Below, piece after piece: positions 38,969-51,689 of a stretch of 64,000 bases of DNA; the stretch's first letter is position 1; the number at the start of each line of letters is the position of its first letter. Origin of the DNA: Sciurus carolinensis (Eukaryota > Chordata > Mammalia > Rodentia > Sciuridae); NCBI RefSeq assembly GCF_902686445.1, contig NC_062218.1, forward strand, positions 131,620,594 to 131,684,593, in the 5' to 3' direction. Under the pieces are notes generated by a model that saw only the letters and a list, made by a program, of their open reading frames with translations, had not been told where the DNA came from and did not search any database. The position numbers were made by a program, and so were the translations under genes.

Positions 38969-39853
38969 GAAACAAAACTGTAAGCTGTCACTATTTGTGG
39001 ATGACATGATTCTATATTTAGAGGATCCAAAAACCTCCTCCAGAAAACTTCTAGACCTCATCAATGAATTCAGCAAAATAGCAGGGTATAAAATCAACAC
39101 ACATAAATCTAAAGCATTTTTATACACAAGCGACAAAAGGGCTGAAAGGGAAATGAGGGAAACAACCCCATTTGCAATAGCCTCAAAAAAAAAAAATACT
39201 TGGGAATCAATCTAACCAAAGAGGTAAAAGATCTCTACAATGAAAACTACAAAACATTGAAGAAAGAAATTAAAGAACACCTTAGAAGATGGAAAGATCT
39301 CCCATGTTCTTGGATAGGCAGAAATAATATTGTCAAAATGGCCATACTACCAAAAGTGCTATACAGATTCAATGCAATTCCAATTAAAATCCCAATGACG
39401 TACCTTACAGAAATAGAGCAAGCAATCATGAAATTCATCTGTAAGAATAAGAAACCCAGAATAGCTAAAGCAATCCTTAGCAGGGAGAATGAAACAGGGG
39501 GTATCACAATACCAGAACTTCAACTATACTACAAAGCAACAGTAACAAAAACAGCATGGTATTGGCACCAAAATAGACAGGTAGATCAATAGTACAGAAT
39601 AGAGGACACGGACACAAACCCAAATAAATACAATTTTCTAATACTAGACAAAGGTACCAAAAATATGCAATGGAGAAAAGATAGTCTCTTCAACAAATGG
39701 TGCTGGGAAAATTGGAAATCTACATTCAACAGAATGAAACTAAACCCCTATCTCTCACCCTGCACAAAAATCAACTCACAATGAATCAAGGAACTTGAAA
39801 TCAGACCAGAGACCCTGCATCTTATAGAAGAAAAAGTAGGTCCAAATCTTCAA

Positions 39854-40459
39854 CTTGTTGGCTTAGGATCAGACTTCCTTAACAGGACTCCCATAGCACA
39901 AGAAATAAAAGCAAGAATCAATAACTGGGATAGATTCAAACTAAATAGCTTTCTCTCAGCAAAGGAAACTATCAGCAATGCGAAGAGAGAGCCTACAGAG
40001 TGGGAGAATATCTTTGCCACTCATACTTCAGATACAGCACTAATTTCCAGAATATATAAAGAACTCAAAAAACTCTACACCAAGAATACAAATAACCCAA
40101 TCAACAAATGGGCTAAGGATATGAACAGACACTTCACAGAAGAAGATCTATATCTACTTGTTGGCTTAGGATAAGACTTCCTTAACAGGACTCCCATAGC
40201 ATAAGAAATAAAAGCAAGAATCAATAACTGGGACAGATTCAAACTAAATAGCTTTCTCTCAGTGAAGGAAACTATCAGCAATGTGAAGAGAGAGCCTACA
40301 GAGTGGGAGAAAATCTTTGCCACTCATACTTCAGATAGAGCACTAATATCAAGAATATATATACAACTTAAAAAACTCTATATGAAGAATATAAATAACC
40401 CAATCAACAAATGGGCTAAGGATATGAACAGACACGTCACTGAAGAAAATGTACAAGCA
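39854..40459 (+). repeat. Tandem duplication of about 303 bp within L1 copy C
   Basis: The segment beginning cttgttggcttagga at 39854 recurs at 40157 and remains similar through gggctaaggatatgaacaga (near 40110 and 40413). The other L1 copies have it once. Confidence 0.9.
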
Positions 40460-40868
40460 ATCAACAAACATATGGAAAAATGTTCACCATCTTTAGTAAT
40501 AAGAGAAATGCAAATCAAAACTACACTAAGATTCCATCTCACCCCAATTAGAATGGCGATTATCAAGAATACAAGCAACAACAGGTGTTGGAGAGGATGT
40601 GGGGAAAAAAGTACACTCATACATTGCTGTTGGGGTTGCAAATTAGTGCAGCCACTCTGGAAAACAATGTGGAGATTCCTTAGAAAACTTGGAATGGACC
40701 TACCATTTGACCCAGTTATTCAACTCCTCGGCCTATACCCAAAGGACTTCAGATCAGCATACTACAGAGATACAGCCACATCAATGTTCATAGCTGCTCA
40801 ATTCACAATAGCCAGACTATGGAACCAACCTAGGTGACCTTCAATTGATGAATGGATAAAGAAACAGT

Positions 40869-40870
<2 letters not shown>

Positions 40871-40904
<34 letters not shown>
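40871..40904 (+). repeat. (TA)n expansion in L1 copy C ORF2
   Basis: An uninterrupted ta run where copy A has only tatatatata. Confidence 0.93.
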
Positions 40905-40909
<5 letters not shown>

Positions 40910-41419
40910 GAATATTACTCAGCTATAAAGAATAATAAAATTATGGCATTTGCAGGCAAATGGATGAATTTGGAGAATATCATGTTAAGTGAGATAAGCC
41001 AATCTCAAAAATCCAAAAGGTGAATGATCTCACTGATAAGCGGATGATGACACATAATGGGGGGTGGGAGGGGGCACGAATGGAGGAAGGAGGGACTGTA
41101 TAGAGAGAGAAGAGAGGTGGGAGTGGTGGGGGGAAGGGAAAAAATAACGGAATGAATCAAACATCATTACTCTATGTAAATGTATGAATATGCAAATGGT
41201 TTGTGTACTGTTACTCCAAGTACAAACAGAAACAACATGTATCCCATTTGTTTACAATAAAAATAAATTAAAAAAAGAAAAAGAATCACAAAACTGGGTC
41301 TTGGCCTTACACCAGCCTGAGAGGCAGGCATTGCTCTTTGTTCTGCTACACAGGTGCAGTGGTTCTCCCAAGGTCACCCCTGGCAAGGGTCATGGTCACC
41401 TCTGTAAGTTAATGGCCCA

Positions 41420-41960
41420 CAAATAACTGAGGTAAGAGATGGGAAGCAAACCACAGATCAGCAAGTTTTCCTTTATTATGCAGCCAGGTCCATGGATCAG
41501 ACACAAGAGGGCTCATTTTCTGGGAATGGAGTTGGCCCCTGAGTTACAGAAAGAGAGTGGGTTTTGTAGTTTCATTGGAGACTGGGGATATGCAGTTTTA
41601 ACAGTCAGGGGCTAGTTATTCAGGTTAGAATTTTAACTAAGGAAGGTGATTTGCAATGGGAAAAGGTCAAATTTCAGGGTCCAGCATTTCAGTATTTGCC
41701 TCCTTCTTTTAAGATGCACTGGGGTTGGAAGGGATAAATGTATGCTTTTGGTGGAGATGCTAGGGATAAACCTAGGAATGGATGAAAATTTGCTTTGTCC
41801 CCTTAGGGCCCATGTTAATTGGGAAAGGATGTATTGGGAGAAGTATAATATTTTACTTATTTCCCCTGCCACTTCCTGAGCCACACTGTCCCTCCATTTT
41901 TCTTGGGAAACTGTCTTGTAGGAATACTATTTTTCATAACGCTTCAACCTCCCCCATCTA
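41420..41960. repeat. LTR-like repeat, family Y copy 1
   Basis: Shares ordered phrases with 53930-54130 (aaggtcaaatttcagggtcc / aaggtcaaagtccagggccc; tttttcttgggaaactgtct / tttttcttcggggactatct). ttttcctttatta near 41470 may be a reversed polyadenylation signal. Family unnamed. Confidence 0.45.
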
Positions 41961-42750
41961 TGCTTATCTCACTGCCAAGGCACCAGGAAAGCCCTGTGCA
42001 CCAGGAGAAGTCTCTGCAAATATGCTTCTGACAATGGTTGCTCCCCAAAGCAAAGTCTCTATGGAGACATTCCCCAAGGTCCCTCCCAGAACCCCAAAGG
42101 ACCCCAACCCACCTGAATACAGGACAAGTCCACAGCATCCAGTGACAGGGAGGAAATAAGTAAGACTTCATCATGGCATCTTCTTCCTCACTCCATTGCC
42201 TTATTTAAAAGTGAGAAACTGAAACTCCAACAGAAGACTGAGTTTACACCAAGAGCAGGGTAAGACCAAGGGCCCTACTTTCCCATTTGACCCACAACCT
42301 CATTCAAAATGATTCCCAAAGCATATGTGCCTCTCTGGGCTTCCTGGGTTTTCTTTGGTTCATCCTCTTCTGGCCTATTTAACATAGAGGGATCATATGT
42401 TTTCCCTGTAGCCCTGAAATATTTTATGGTCTGGATTGGCTGAATTTCACCTACATTCAATAATATCACAAATGGCTCTGCTCTTTTTGATCAGCCTGGT
42501 TCTTCAGCCAAACTCATTTGTACACCTGCCAATCCTCTCCCACCTCGCTGCTCCAACTCTCCTTGAGAACTCTGAAAGGAAAAAAAATGGTCTTACAGAG
42601 TTACCCAGTCATCTCAGAAACTGCTTAGGCTGAGGGATAGCTGAACTTGGGGTCAGGTGATGTTGGGAACTCACATCACCAATGAATGACCATGAACCAC
42701 TCTGCTTGCCTCTGAGTCAGTCTCACCATTTAAACAGTGCTGGTGATAAT
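41961..42750. other. No recognisable feature
   Basis: A minus-strand frame at 42275-42469 (PEEDEPKKTQEAQRGTYALG) and plus-strand frames near 41782-42159 are open but resemble no family I know. Possibly an extension of the neighbouring repeat. Confidence 0.35.
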
Positions 42751-42754
42751 AGTT

Positions 42755-42965
42755 TATTAGCTTAAATATGAGAATGTTTTCAGCACCATCTGTGTGTCAG
42801 GCTGAGTACTGAAGCATAGGAGACACAGGTGAGCAAATAGCAAGTTCCCTTCCCCGCTTGTAGAGTAGCCTAGCCAGGATTAAATGTGCATGTGTTTTCA
42901 CAGGACCTGCCATTTACTGCTCTCTAGCTCTGTGACATTCAGCAAATTCCTTAGCCTTCCAGCAC
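42755..42965 (+). repeat. Possible L2/MIR fragments
   Basis: cagcaccatctgtgtgtcagg is like the L2/MIR phrase for a low-order match, and ctctgtgacattcagcaaattcc resembles the MIR core (gtgaccttgggcaag). Confidence 0.4.
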
Positions 42966-44095
42966 AGGATGGGCACAACTCCTTGGCAGACAAGAATCAT
43001 TTGTGTTCTCCTCACCAGCCAGTCCAGGGCTTCTCAGAATGAAGCAGGATGGGTGTCTGACCATAACCTTCTTTCTCAAGTTTGGGAATCAGAAGAGACT
43101 CTGTAACAACTTCTGTAACAACTCTGTAACAACTCTGTAACAATTTCTGTGTAACTACTGTTCATTCTGTCAGAATGATGCAATGCAGTTGAGAGAGGAC
43201 AGCAGTTGTGAACATGGGCTACAAGTTGCAGAAACAAATATGGGTGCTATCCATAAAAACTATGTGTTAGAGGACACTGGAAAGATCATAGGAAACTGAG
43301 GGTAAGTTCAATAAAGGAGGAACTGGGCTGTGCCAGGTGATCTCAAAATCCAAACCCCCTGCATCATTCTTCATGGACACTGCTGCTACATGATCTGACT
43401 CTAACACTTTATTCTGTCCTTTTATCACTGCCCAGGTTCTAAAATTTCATAGTGAGGTCTGATGGGCTTGGTATACATATTGGGAAATTCTCCACATTCA
43501 ATTAGGTATTGAATGATGAATAGAAGTTTGCTAAAGAGCAAAGGTATGGACATTCTAGGTAAGAACAATGTGTAAATCTATATAGAGGAGTTGGGGTCCT
43601 CTCAGAACTACTCTGATACACTATGCCAGGTGCTTTCTTCATCATGTCATTCAAGGTTCAAACCCTTCAAAAGTAGTGCTAATAGTTTGGAAAACTGATT
43701 ACATTGTATTTTAAAAATTCTAAAGACTCTTAAAACAAATTCAAAATATACAGCAGAAATACTGGAAAACTCGCAGGGAACGGGAACCACAACAAAATCA
43801 AATGCACCAGATCCCAGAATTAGCATTAGGTGACATCATTACAGATGCCTTTCTAGTTATATAGATAGGAGGAATGAAAGATGAAGAAGGGTAGAAAAAA
43901 GGAAAATAACTTAAATAAAATGAGATCAAATATGTACGGTAGTGTTTTTTTAAATAGAGCAATTTCAAAAATTCAGGTGAAAGAGAAGCAATTGCTATCT
44001 TGACATGATTTCTTTTGTGACTAAAACTCCTATGTGATATAAGATCACCTTCATGATGTGATCAAAATTTTTGGTCTCAAAATAAATTTTAATCA
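42966..44095. other. Mostly featureless; short tandem repeat at 43098-43152
   Basis: An 11-base unit ctctgtaacaa is repeated about four times imperfectly near 43098-43152. No gene recognised in the remainder. Confidence 0.5.
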
Positions 44096-44099
44096 AAAC

Positions 44100-44285
44100 T
44101 TTTTGAAAAAGTCTGACCTCAAAGTTGCAATCCACCTGCCTCATCCTCCTGAGTCCTTGTGATTACAGGTATGTGCCAGTTCATGGATATTTTATTTTTT
44201 ATTCATTTTAGGTCCTGGGAATGGAACCCAGAGCCAAATACCTGTTCAGCACCTGTTCTACCACTAACCTGCACCTCTAGCCCTA
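44100..44285 (-). mobile_element. B1/ID-related SINE
   Basis: Reverse-complement B1 body (tgacctcaaagttgcaatcc, gattacaggtatgtgcca) with ID-like sequence (ctgttctaccactaacctgc) beside it. Confidence 0.65.
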
Positions 44286-44594
44286 AACCTATCATTTTGA
44301 GGTGCTAGCAACACATTTTTATTAATGTAAATGCCCCAGGGAACAAATGAGTGTTGTCTGGAACTAGACCAAATAAACCAGCTGTGCTGGGATGGCTGTG
44401 TAGCAGGGCCAGTGCAGGGTCTCAGGGAAGCATGGCATGATGAGCAGCAAGTGAGGATAGATGCAGGATACTGATCAGAATGTTCCCTGATGGGCTGTTA
44501 AGGGAAGTCAAGCAGTAATTTCCAGGTTGAGACATTGCTCTATCATGTGTACAAAGGATATGTACATTTGGAAGCAATTGTAGATGTTCAGAGA

Positions 44595-45115
44595 TGGGGT
44601 TTGCTGAGGGTGAGGACGAATGATGCCTACCTTACCTAGACTTACCCAGCATGCTTACTCAGGCATCAGAGATCAAGCTCTAAAGGCATGGATCTAATTT
44701 TATTTAGGGTTGCACAGGACATATATAGGCACATTATCCAGTCAGGTTAACACACTTGTTAAAGTATAACAGAGTCAGCCTATAGGTGAACTATACATCA
44801 AGGGTCGAGGTAGTGTAAACAAACCAAGCATGCCTAAACAATTCTGCCCACCAACAAGACTGAGACAAAGGACTGGGGAAATGGCAAGCTCCTGCACGCA
44901 ACATGAGGCAAGGCAGTATGGGCAGGTGAGTTTTCTGGGATGCATGACAGGGCAAGGTCTCCCCTCAGCTCCTAGCTCAGCCTCAACAACTGCAAAGACC
45001 TTCATTCCATGGTGAGTATTTACCATTGCCTCAGTTTTTTTGTCCAGACCGTTTGGTTTACTTACACCATGGTGTCAGTGACTGCTCTCAAATAAGCTTG
45101 AAAAATGTTCCTACA
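44595..45115 (-). mobile_element. Solo LTR, family X copy 2
   Basis: Close relative of 28733-29233 (shared gtttgctgagggtgagga, attttatttagggttgcaca, accatggtgtcagtgact). On the minus strand it starts TGTAGGAACATTTTTC and ends AGCAAACCCC. No adjoining internal region. Confidence 0.78.
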
Positions 45116-45119
45116 AGTA

Positions 45120-45285
45120 ATGAGCCACATCCCAGCCCCTTTTATTATTCATTTTGTGAAAAGGTCCAGCTAAGTTGTTCAGGGCCCTTCTAAGTTACTG
45201 AGGCTGACTTTGAACTCCCAGTTCTCCTCCTCAACCTCCCAAGTCATTAGAATTAGAGGCATGTACCACTGGGCTCAGCCTAAAA
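45120..45285 (-). mobile_element. B1/ID-type SINE
   Basis: gagccacatcccagcccctt at the tail side and a reverse B1 body (ttgaactcccagttctcctc). Confidence 0.8.
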
Positions 45286-45289
45286 TAAT

Positions 45290-47500
45290 TATTTTAAAAG
45301 TTATTTTTTCCATGGTAACATGGATCTATTTAAACTTATACTATAAAATATACATATAATATTTTGACTAATGTGAAATAAATTTAAAAGAATTGGCATA
45401 TATCATTTATAAGTACATAGATATCACAAAATAGGAGAATTGTGTTGTAGTGGTCAAATATTACCCGCAAAAGCTTGGACACATATGGATATTTGATTTT
45501 TATTTTCCAATTTTTTTCTGTGAACTTGTCATGGGAGACAATCCCAAAACACAAAATGAGTGAATGGAGAAAATTGAGTCACTTGACCTGATCTTTACTT
45601 GGGGATAAGATTGCCTTTTCCTAGTGGTGGTAGAGAGTTTACATTTTCCATAAGTACTGCATGTTGACATTCATGTATTAAACATGAAGTAAGTGATTAC
45701 ACAGAAGCTGAGAACAGAAAAGCTTCCTAGATCTATAAGAAAGGAAATGAAAGAAATGGTGGGCAAGAAGTACCCAAAACAGTTAAGAGTAGAAAGAAAC
45801 TCTTGTATTTTATAGCACAATAGCATGATTACTCTCTATAATAAATACTTATACAATTCAAAATAACCAGGGAAGAGTTCTCAGGTTTCAAACATAAAAA
45901 TGATAATATTTAAGAAAATTAAATTTGCACTGATTCTATCACTTCACACTGTATACACCTGTAGATTATAATGCTGGGTCCCAAATCCAAGTACAAATAC
46001 TAGACTCCCATTAAAAATTAAAATAAAAAAATCAACATTTAAATTTTAACCAAACCAAGTTCAGATTTTAAATAGCATCCCATATTCATGAATATTTAAA
46101 TGTTCTGATTTCTCTTAGTGTCTTGTCTTATATATCTAAATGTTATAAAGAGTCGTGAAATTATTTACCTTCATAAATGTGATTTTCTATGACTCTTCCA
46201 TTCCTAATGGAAATGATTAAAATGCATACTATTTCAGACTCTTGAATTAAAGCACAAATATGCTTTGTATATAAAATATTTCATCAGTAGATCAAAATCA
46301 AATTTTCTCTACCAAGTTTATCCTTGGGTCTCTGAACTGGAGAAATACATTTGCTTCTTCATGAAGATGAAAATTGGAATTCTTTGGAGGTCCATTTTTA
46401 GACTTGGATCAAATTCTTCTTTTTTAAGGAAAACTTTAAATGGAATGACTCTCAATCTATTTTAAATATGACTTCAATTACCACCCTACTTCCAAATGAC
46501 TGAGGAGAAAACAATTAGAATATGTTCAAACTAATATGTGATAATTGAACATGACTCAGAGTATTTATTCTGGTCATTACAATAACAGGTGTGTAAGATG
46601 AATACTTACACTGGGCATTCAAAGACAGTGATAAGTACAAATAAAGATATTACTACAGATATTGATAAAATATTATAATGGTATGGAAATTTGTTGAGGT
46701 AGCAAAACAGTCATTATTAAAAGAACTGAATTAAATCTCCCAAGTCACATGTATAAGGAACTGCATAATTAATATATAAAAGCCAACTTTTCTATAGAGG
46801 TAATTATAGGTCAGAAACATTTCCCTATTTGATACTTCATCTTCTTTCACACATCATAGCTCTAAGATAAATGTAATATGACTGCCTATATCTTATAGAT
46901 GAGATAATCATATTTATCATCAAAGTCACATTTGAACTCAATTGAAAATCACAGATGCAAATTCAAACAATGAACCTTAGAATGTATACTTCTCAATGTT
47001 GACTCAGTAATGAATTAAAAATATTAGATCTGATAATATCCCGAATAAAGACAGCACTGAAGTAAATACCTATGTGTACACCTGCTCCATTGAGATTTGT
47101 TTCTTGAGACTGTTGGACTTCCCTAATACTATGCAATCCCTCCACTTGAATTCACCAAAAATTATAGTCTTCAATATGTACCTGGTGCTTAATAAAGATG
47201 AGAAAGATGAAAAGCAAGTAAGACATTACCCCCAGAAAACCTCAAGATAATATAATTGAGAATCATTCTCAGTAATATATGGTAATTCTGAATGTGTAGG
47301 GAATCTGATATATAGTGGAAGGGAAACACTTGTTACATTATCTAGACATGATTTGATAATACAGGGAAATTGCACCTGCAGGAGGTCAGAAAAACTTGAG
47401 AACTGAAGTGGGAAAGGAGTGTACTAGGGTGAATCCACACATTTTTCTGAAAAGAGTATATACTGAGATTGCTCCAAGGAATACTGTTTGAAAGAAAGTT
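45290..47500. other. No recognisable feature
   Basis: AT-rich, short frames only, no repeat that I can name. Confidence 0.5.
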
Positions 47501-47861
47501 TTTCCTTCATTTTCTCCTAAGATACAAAATATGTGATTCCTTGTCCAAATGATGTAAAAGACCAAGTATATGATTGTATTATCATAACAAACAGATTTTT
47601 CTCTGGAGTTGGTCTTGGGATCTCAGTCAACACCAACCTTCTTCTCTTCCACATCTTTGGTTTCCTTCCCCAGCACAGGTTCAAGTCCACTGATCTGAGA
47701 GTTGGTCTCTTCCACAATCAGCCTAGAGATGCTGATATTACAGGACTTGTAGCTACATAAATTTTTGTGTCTCAGGATTTTGGTGAAGCTGAATGGAGGG
47801 CTATGCATGAGGATCTTACTTGATCTCCTGAGCAAAGAAAGGGCATCACTTTTTACTATGG

Positions 47862-48535
47862 TTTGAATGTTTCTCCTCCCAAACTTATAATTTGAAATTC
47901 TAATCTCCCCTCACCTCACAGGATGTGAGGTCATGGAGGTTATTTGGTCAAGGGGTGGAGCTCCACAAATGGAGTTATTGTCCATTAAAAAAAATGGTAC
48001 CCTAATTTTACTCTTTTACAACACATTGAGACAGTAGACTTCCTTAGTCTGATCAAGGTCCTATCATAAATTATAGTAGACTGATGGTTTAAAAGCCACT
48101 CCCACTTATTTTTCACAGTGTGAAAGATCAAGGCACCTGGAGATTGAATGTCTGGTGAGGACATTCCTAATTGATGGGAGCTTCTGGCATGTCCTGGCAT
48201 GGTGGAAGGGGTCAGCTCACCAGTGGAACATTGTTCATAAGGGTACTAATTCCACTGATGAAGGCAGCAGCCCAAACCTCAGCAAGTCCCCAAGGACCCA
48301 CCTCTTAACAATAACAACATAATGAAGAGGGGTTCAACTAATGTATTTGAGGGGGCAAAAATCTTCAAATTACAGCTGCCTATGAGGATAGAGATCCTCA
48401 CCAGACACTAAATATGTCAGAGACTTGGTCCTGAATATCCTATCTTCCAGAAGTATCCAAACAAAATTCTGCTGTTTTTAAAATACATGGTTTCTTTTAT
48501 TACATTAGAGCAGCCCAAACAGACTAAAATACATT
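47862..48535 (+). mobile_element. MaLR-like LTR, with internal insertion
   Basis: Opens tatggtttgaatgtttctcc and closes with gcagcccaaacagactaaaa, the usual ends of MST/MLT-type LTRs. The middle (about 47990-48350) reads like a reversed relative (gtctggtgaggacattccta), suggesting a nested copy. Confidence 0.55.
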
Positions 48536-48996
48536 TCAAATGAAAATCTTTCCCATCAACTTTTTCCCCAACTATGACCACTTTTAATTTTTACAAAGGT
48601 TATCAACTTTGGGCATCCTTCCCTGCATGCATGTATACACATGCACATACAATAGGAAGGATCTCAGGTCACCCTGCTAATGCCATTCCCACCTTCTACC
48701 TTCCCACACATCAAATTTGGAAAACACCCACATGACTCCATCCCTGGAAATTAATAGTCAGACAGGTCCAAGTCACCTGGGCTGCTCCTCTCCGAGTTGC
48801 ATCTTTCAGACAGGAGTCCAACCTGCTTCTTCTTCACTATGGCCCCTGCTCTCACCTCCTCAGGTGTCCCCTGACCAATAGTCTCAGCAGGAAATCCCAT
48901 CACCTGCACCTTCTTTTTCTGCTCTAAGACCCTGATTATTACCTGCCATTAATTTACTGTGCTCACTTGTTCATTTTTTTTCTATCTTCACAACTT
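48536..48996. other. No recognisable feature
   Basis: Sequence of moderate GC, without frames or repeats I recognise. Confidence 0.4.
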
Positions 48997-49330
48997 GAAT
49001 GAAGCTGCAATTTGTGAGCTGCATGACCTTGAGTGAGTTATCTTATACATAGTTCGGCATTCCTGTCCTGCAAGATGACTGTAAATGTGGCTCCTGCTCA
49101 TGGGGTTCCTGCTGTGAATAAAAGGAACACAGATAGAAGCCCTGAACACATGAATCAAGCACATGTTCATCAATGGCCCATGCTATAATTAAATGTCACC
49201 ATTATTAACTGTCAATTCCATTTCAAAACATGGGAAACATGAATCCCAGAAAAGTGAAGAAATTTAACCTAGTTCAAATGACCAGTAGGCCCAGGTCTTC
49301 TCTGACCCTAGATTCCCTGTCCTCAACACA
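48997..49330. repeat. MIR-like fragments
   Basis: gagctgcatgaccttgagtg and ggttcctgctgtgaataaaa resemble a plus-strand MIR. 49205-49330 has a second MIR-like core in phrases resembling gaaactgaggcccagagaag. Confidence 0.45.
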
Positions 49331-49730
49331 GCTTAGGAGCAGAACAGCAAAACTGCTATATGAAGAGCCAGACAATGTAAAGCTGCTTAAGACAGTTTCA
49401 CAAATGAAAAAGAAATAATTGTTCAAAAGAGCTGAGTCCTACAACTAACACCTAGAGACTGTAACATTGCAACTTCAGGTTGACTCACTTCTCTCAGGCA
49501 CAAAACTGTTAAGAAAACCTGTGCCACAGAGTCAAGTTAGTAGTCAACACGGACAAAGAAGGGCACTCTAGAGGTGGCCAGGCAGGTCCATGGGTGTATA
49601 AGCCATAAAATCTACAGATGGGAGGGCCCCTCGTGTTTCAGGTAAGACCTCCTCCCAGGATCTCCATTCCCTGTTTTCCACAGCAAAAGCCTTGGCCTGT
49701 GCCGCATCTATTTCCTGCCACTCTGACATT

Positions 49731-49820
49731 TGACACAACTCTGTTGGAGAAAAGGATCCGACACTTGACATGGTTCTGTTGGAATAGAGGACTCAACACT
49801 TAACACGGTTATGTTGATTG
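49731..49820 (+). repeat. 35-bp tandem repeat at LTR A start
   Basis: Units start at 49731, 49766 and 49801 (partial). The core is tgacacggttctgttggaa-like. LTR B has one unit at 52351. Confidence 0.85.
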
Positions 49821-50725
49821 TACTCCCTCTTGGGGGCCATAGACATGGCATGCCTCCATGTATAGTTGCTTTATAATATTAATAATCAATATATAAATAG
49901 AAACTTATTGGGAAAACATTGGGAAGGTTTTACTATATTGGGACACAAAATGGTGCACAATGAAAATTGAGCAGTAATACATAGATAAAATATATGAAAA
50001 TAAACAATTGTAGCTGTGCTCAAGTTTAAAGGAGTCTGTGATTGATTTAGCATAATAATAGATGGATAAAGAGGCATTCCTCTGATCTAGGATGTGGTAT
50101 TTAGCCTTTGTTGCTTTCCTAGTTTTAATAGTTGATTCTAGAGATACTTTACATAATAAAAACATTTAGGTTAGTCATAAATATAATTTGTGCTTTACCT
50201 ATGTTTAGTCTAATTCTTTGAGAATCATAATAAGATTGTAGTTTGTCATTATATGAAATATAATAGACTAAATATTAACTATAAGTTGATTTCTTTGCCC
50301 TTTAATAATAGTAAAAGCTTTTTACTGTTAAACACTGGAATTCATGGTGGGGGTGGTTTCTCAGAAAATCTAATGTGTTTGTTGTGAAGGTTGAAGGCTG
50401 GCAGATCATGGTGCCCTCAGTTTTGCTGGGAGACAAGGTTGTTTTAAACTAACTGGGAAATAAGTTTGTTTTGTTCTGGGCTGCCATACAGAGAGAATGT
50501 GTACTTTGAGAAGAAGCCTAGATTGTACTTCTGAAGGTTTTTCTTATTTTCAACTAACCATAAAATGATATAATCATTATTAAAGAAAAATATCTATGAA
50601 AAGGCTGGCAGAAAAAATAAAGACAGCCTCAGAACACTTGGTGCCTCTGTGTGCTGTTTCTCTCCCATGCTGACGCTTCCCATCTACCCAGTACCCCTGA
50701 CTCCTGCTAGGGCTGGACCCTGGCA
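49731..50725 (+). mobile_element. Betaretroviral LTR A (superantigen-type family)
   Basis: About 995 bp, the same length as LTR B. It shares with LTR B the 5' end (tgacac...ctgttggaa), a segment around 49926-49960 (actatattgggacacaaaat) and the R/U5 end (cagcctcagaacacttggtg, ctgctagggctggaccctggca). Polyadenylation signal aataaa at 50616-50621. U3 is much diverged and its superantigen-like frame is ruined (ATG at 49845 followed by early stops). No primer binding site follows, so it is probably solo. No matching flanking duplication found. Confidence 0.75.
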
Positions 50726-50787
50726 TGCCTGCACATGGGAAGTTCTGTGTGCTGCAGGTGACATTCCCAGGAAATAGCATCTACACA

Positions 50788-51140
50788 TCCCTTCACAGAT
50801 GTACAAATTCTACTCAGCCATAAGAAGAATGAAATTATGTAATTTTTTGGAAATGAATAAAACTGGAACATATGATGCTAAATGAAACAAGACAGACTCA
50901 GTAAATCAAGGATCAAGTGTTTTATATGTGAAAACTAGAAAGAAAAATGGAATGAAGAAAAGAAAGATTTCACAAAACAGTAAATGAAAAAGAGCAGAGT
51001 AGAGGTGCATGAGGATGGATGAGGGGAGGGAAAAGAGAGGAACTGAGGGAAGAGACACTTCAAATTCATGTACATCCATGAATATGTCACCATGAACATA
51101 CTATTAATATAATTATAATATACTAACAAATACATGTATA
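50788..51140 (+). mobile_element. L1 3' end fragment
   Basis: tactcagccataagaagaatg, the ORF2 end and a G-rich 3' UTR stretch (gaggatggatgaggggaggg) followed by AT-rich sequence. Confidence 0.7.
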
Positions 51141-51689
51141 CACAGGCATGCACCACCACACCTTCTTCTTCTTTGTCTTTATCCCAAGCTTAGTAGGGAA
51201 AAAGAGGCCTGTACACTATAAACCTAGCTTTCTATGGCTTTTAGGCATAGAAGGGAGGCTGAAAGATTCTCCTGGATTTGTGTTCCTTAAGGCTGTTTGG
51301 GCTCTGTTGGGAGTCCTGAATTAAGAAGGGATAGAGACTCAGGAGGTGGTTTTACTGCATTTACTTCTTCCTAAAAATAACTGCTCTCCTGGGGTGGGGC
51401 CAGATACTACCACCAAGAGGGGGAATCTATTTTACACTGGTTGCATAATTTTGGGTTGTCTCTCAAGGTAAGAAATGCTAGTATACAGGATACTCAATCC
51501 ATTTTTTTTCTCACTGGTACAAAGTCTGACTGTAAAATGGTATTGTAGTTTATATATCCCTAGGGGATCATTTTTCCCCATCTTCCAAATGATATTCAGG
51601 CCAAACTTGGGTATCAAAAAATATCAGATGCTGCTACTTCAGGGTCTGAAGGTCAAAGAAATCTAGGGGTTCCAAATGCATCTTAAGCC
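51141..51689. other. No recognisable feature
   Basis: No gene or named repeat seen. It lies between the two superantigen-type LTRs but shows no retroviral gag, pol or env motif. Confidence 0.45.

Larger units (their letters stand above)
38981..41280 (+). mobile_element. 5'-truncated L1 (copy C) with internal duplication
   Basis: It starts inside RT just before the FADD motif, which here reads FVDD (codons near 38995). It runs to the 3' UTR and tail. Likely duplications flank it: aagaaacaaaactg at 38967-38980 and aagaatcacaaaactg at 41281-41296 (eight bases exact plus a near match). ORF2 remnants read at 38981-39215, 39200-39592 and 40262-40837. It lacks the telomere-like 3' UTR patch of copies A and B. 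Confidence 0.88.

Noticed and set aside
43098..43152. CRISPR-like short repeats
   Set aside because: Units are contiguous 11-mers without spacers in a mammalian sequence; this is a simple tandem repeat.
47517..47835. Overlapping minus-strand frames (70 and 66 codons) that look protein-like
   Set aside because: I could not tie them to any family or to splice sites. A decayed retrocopy is possible but unsupported.
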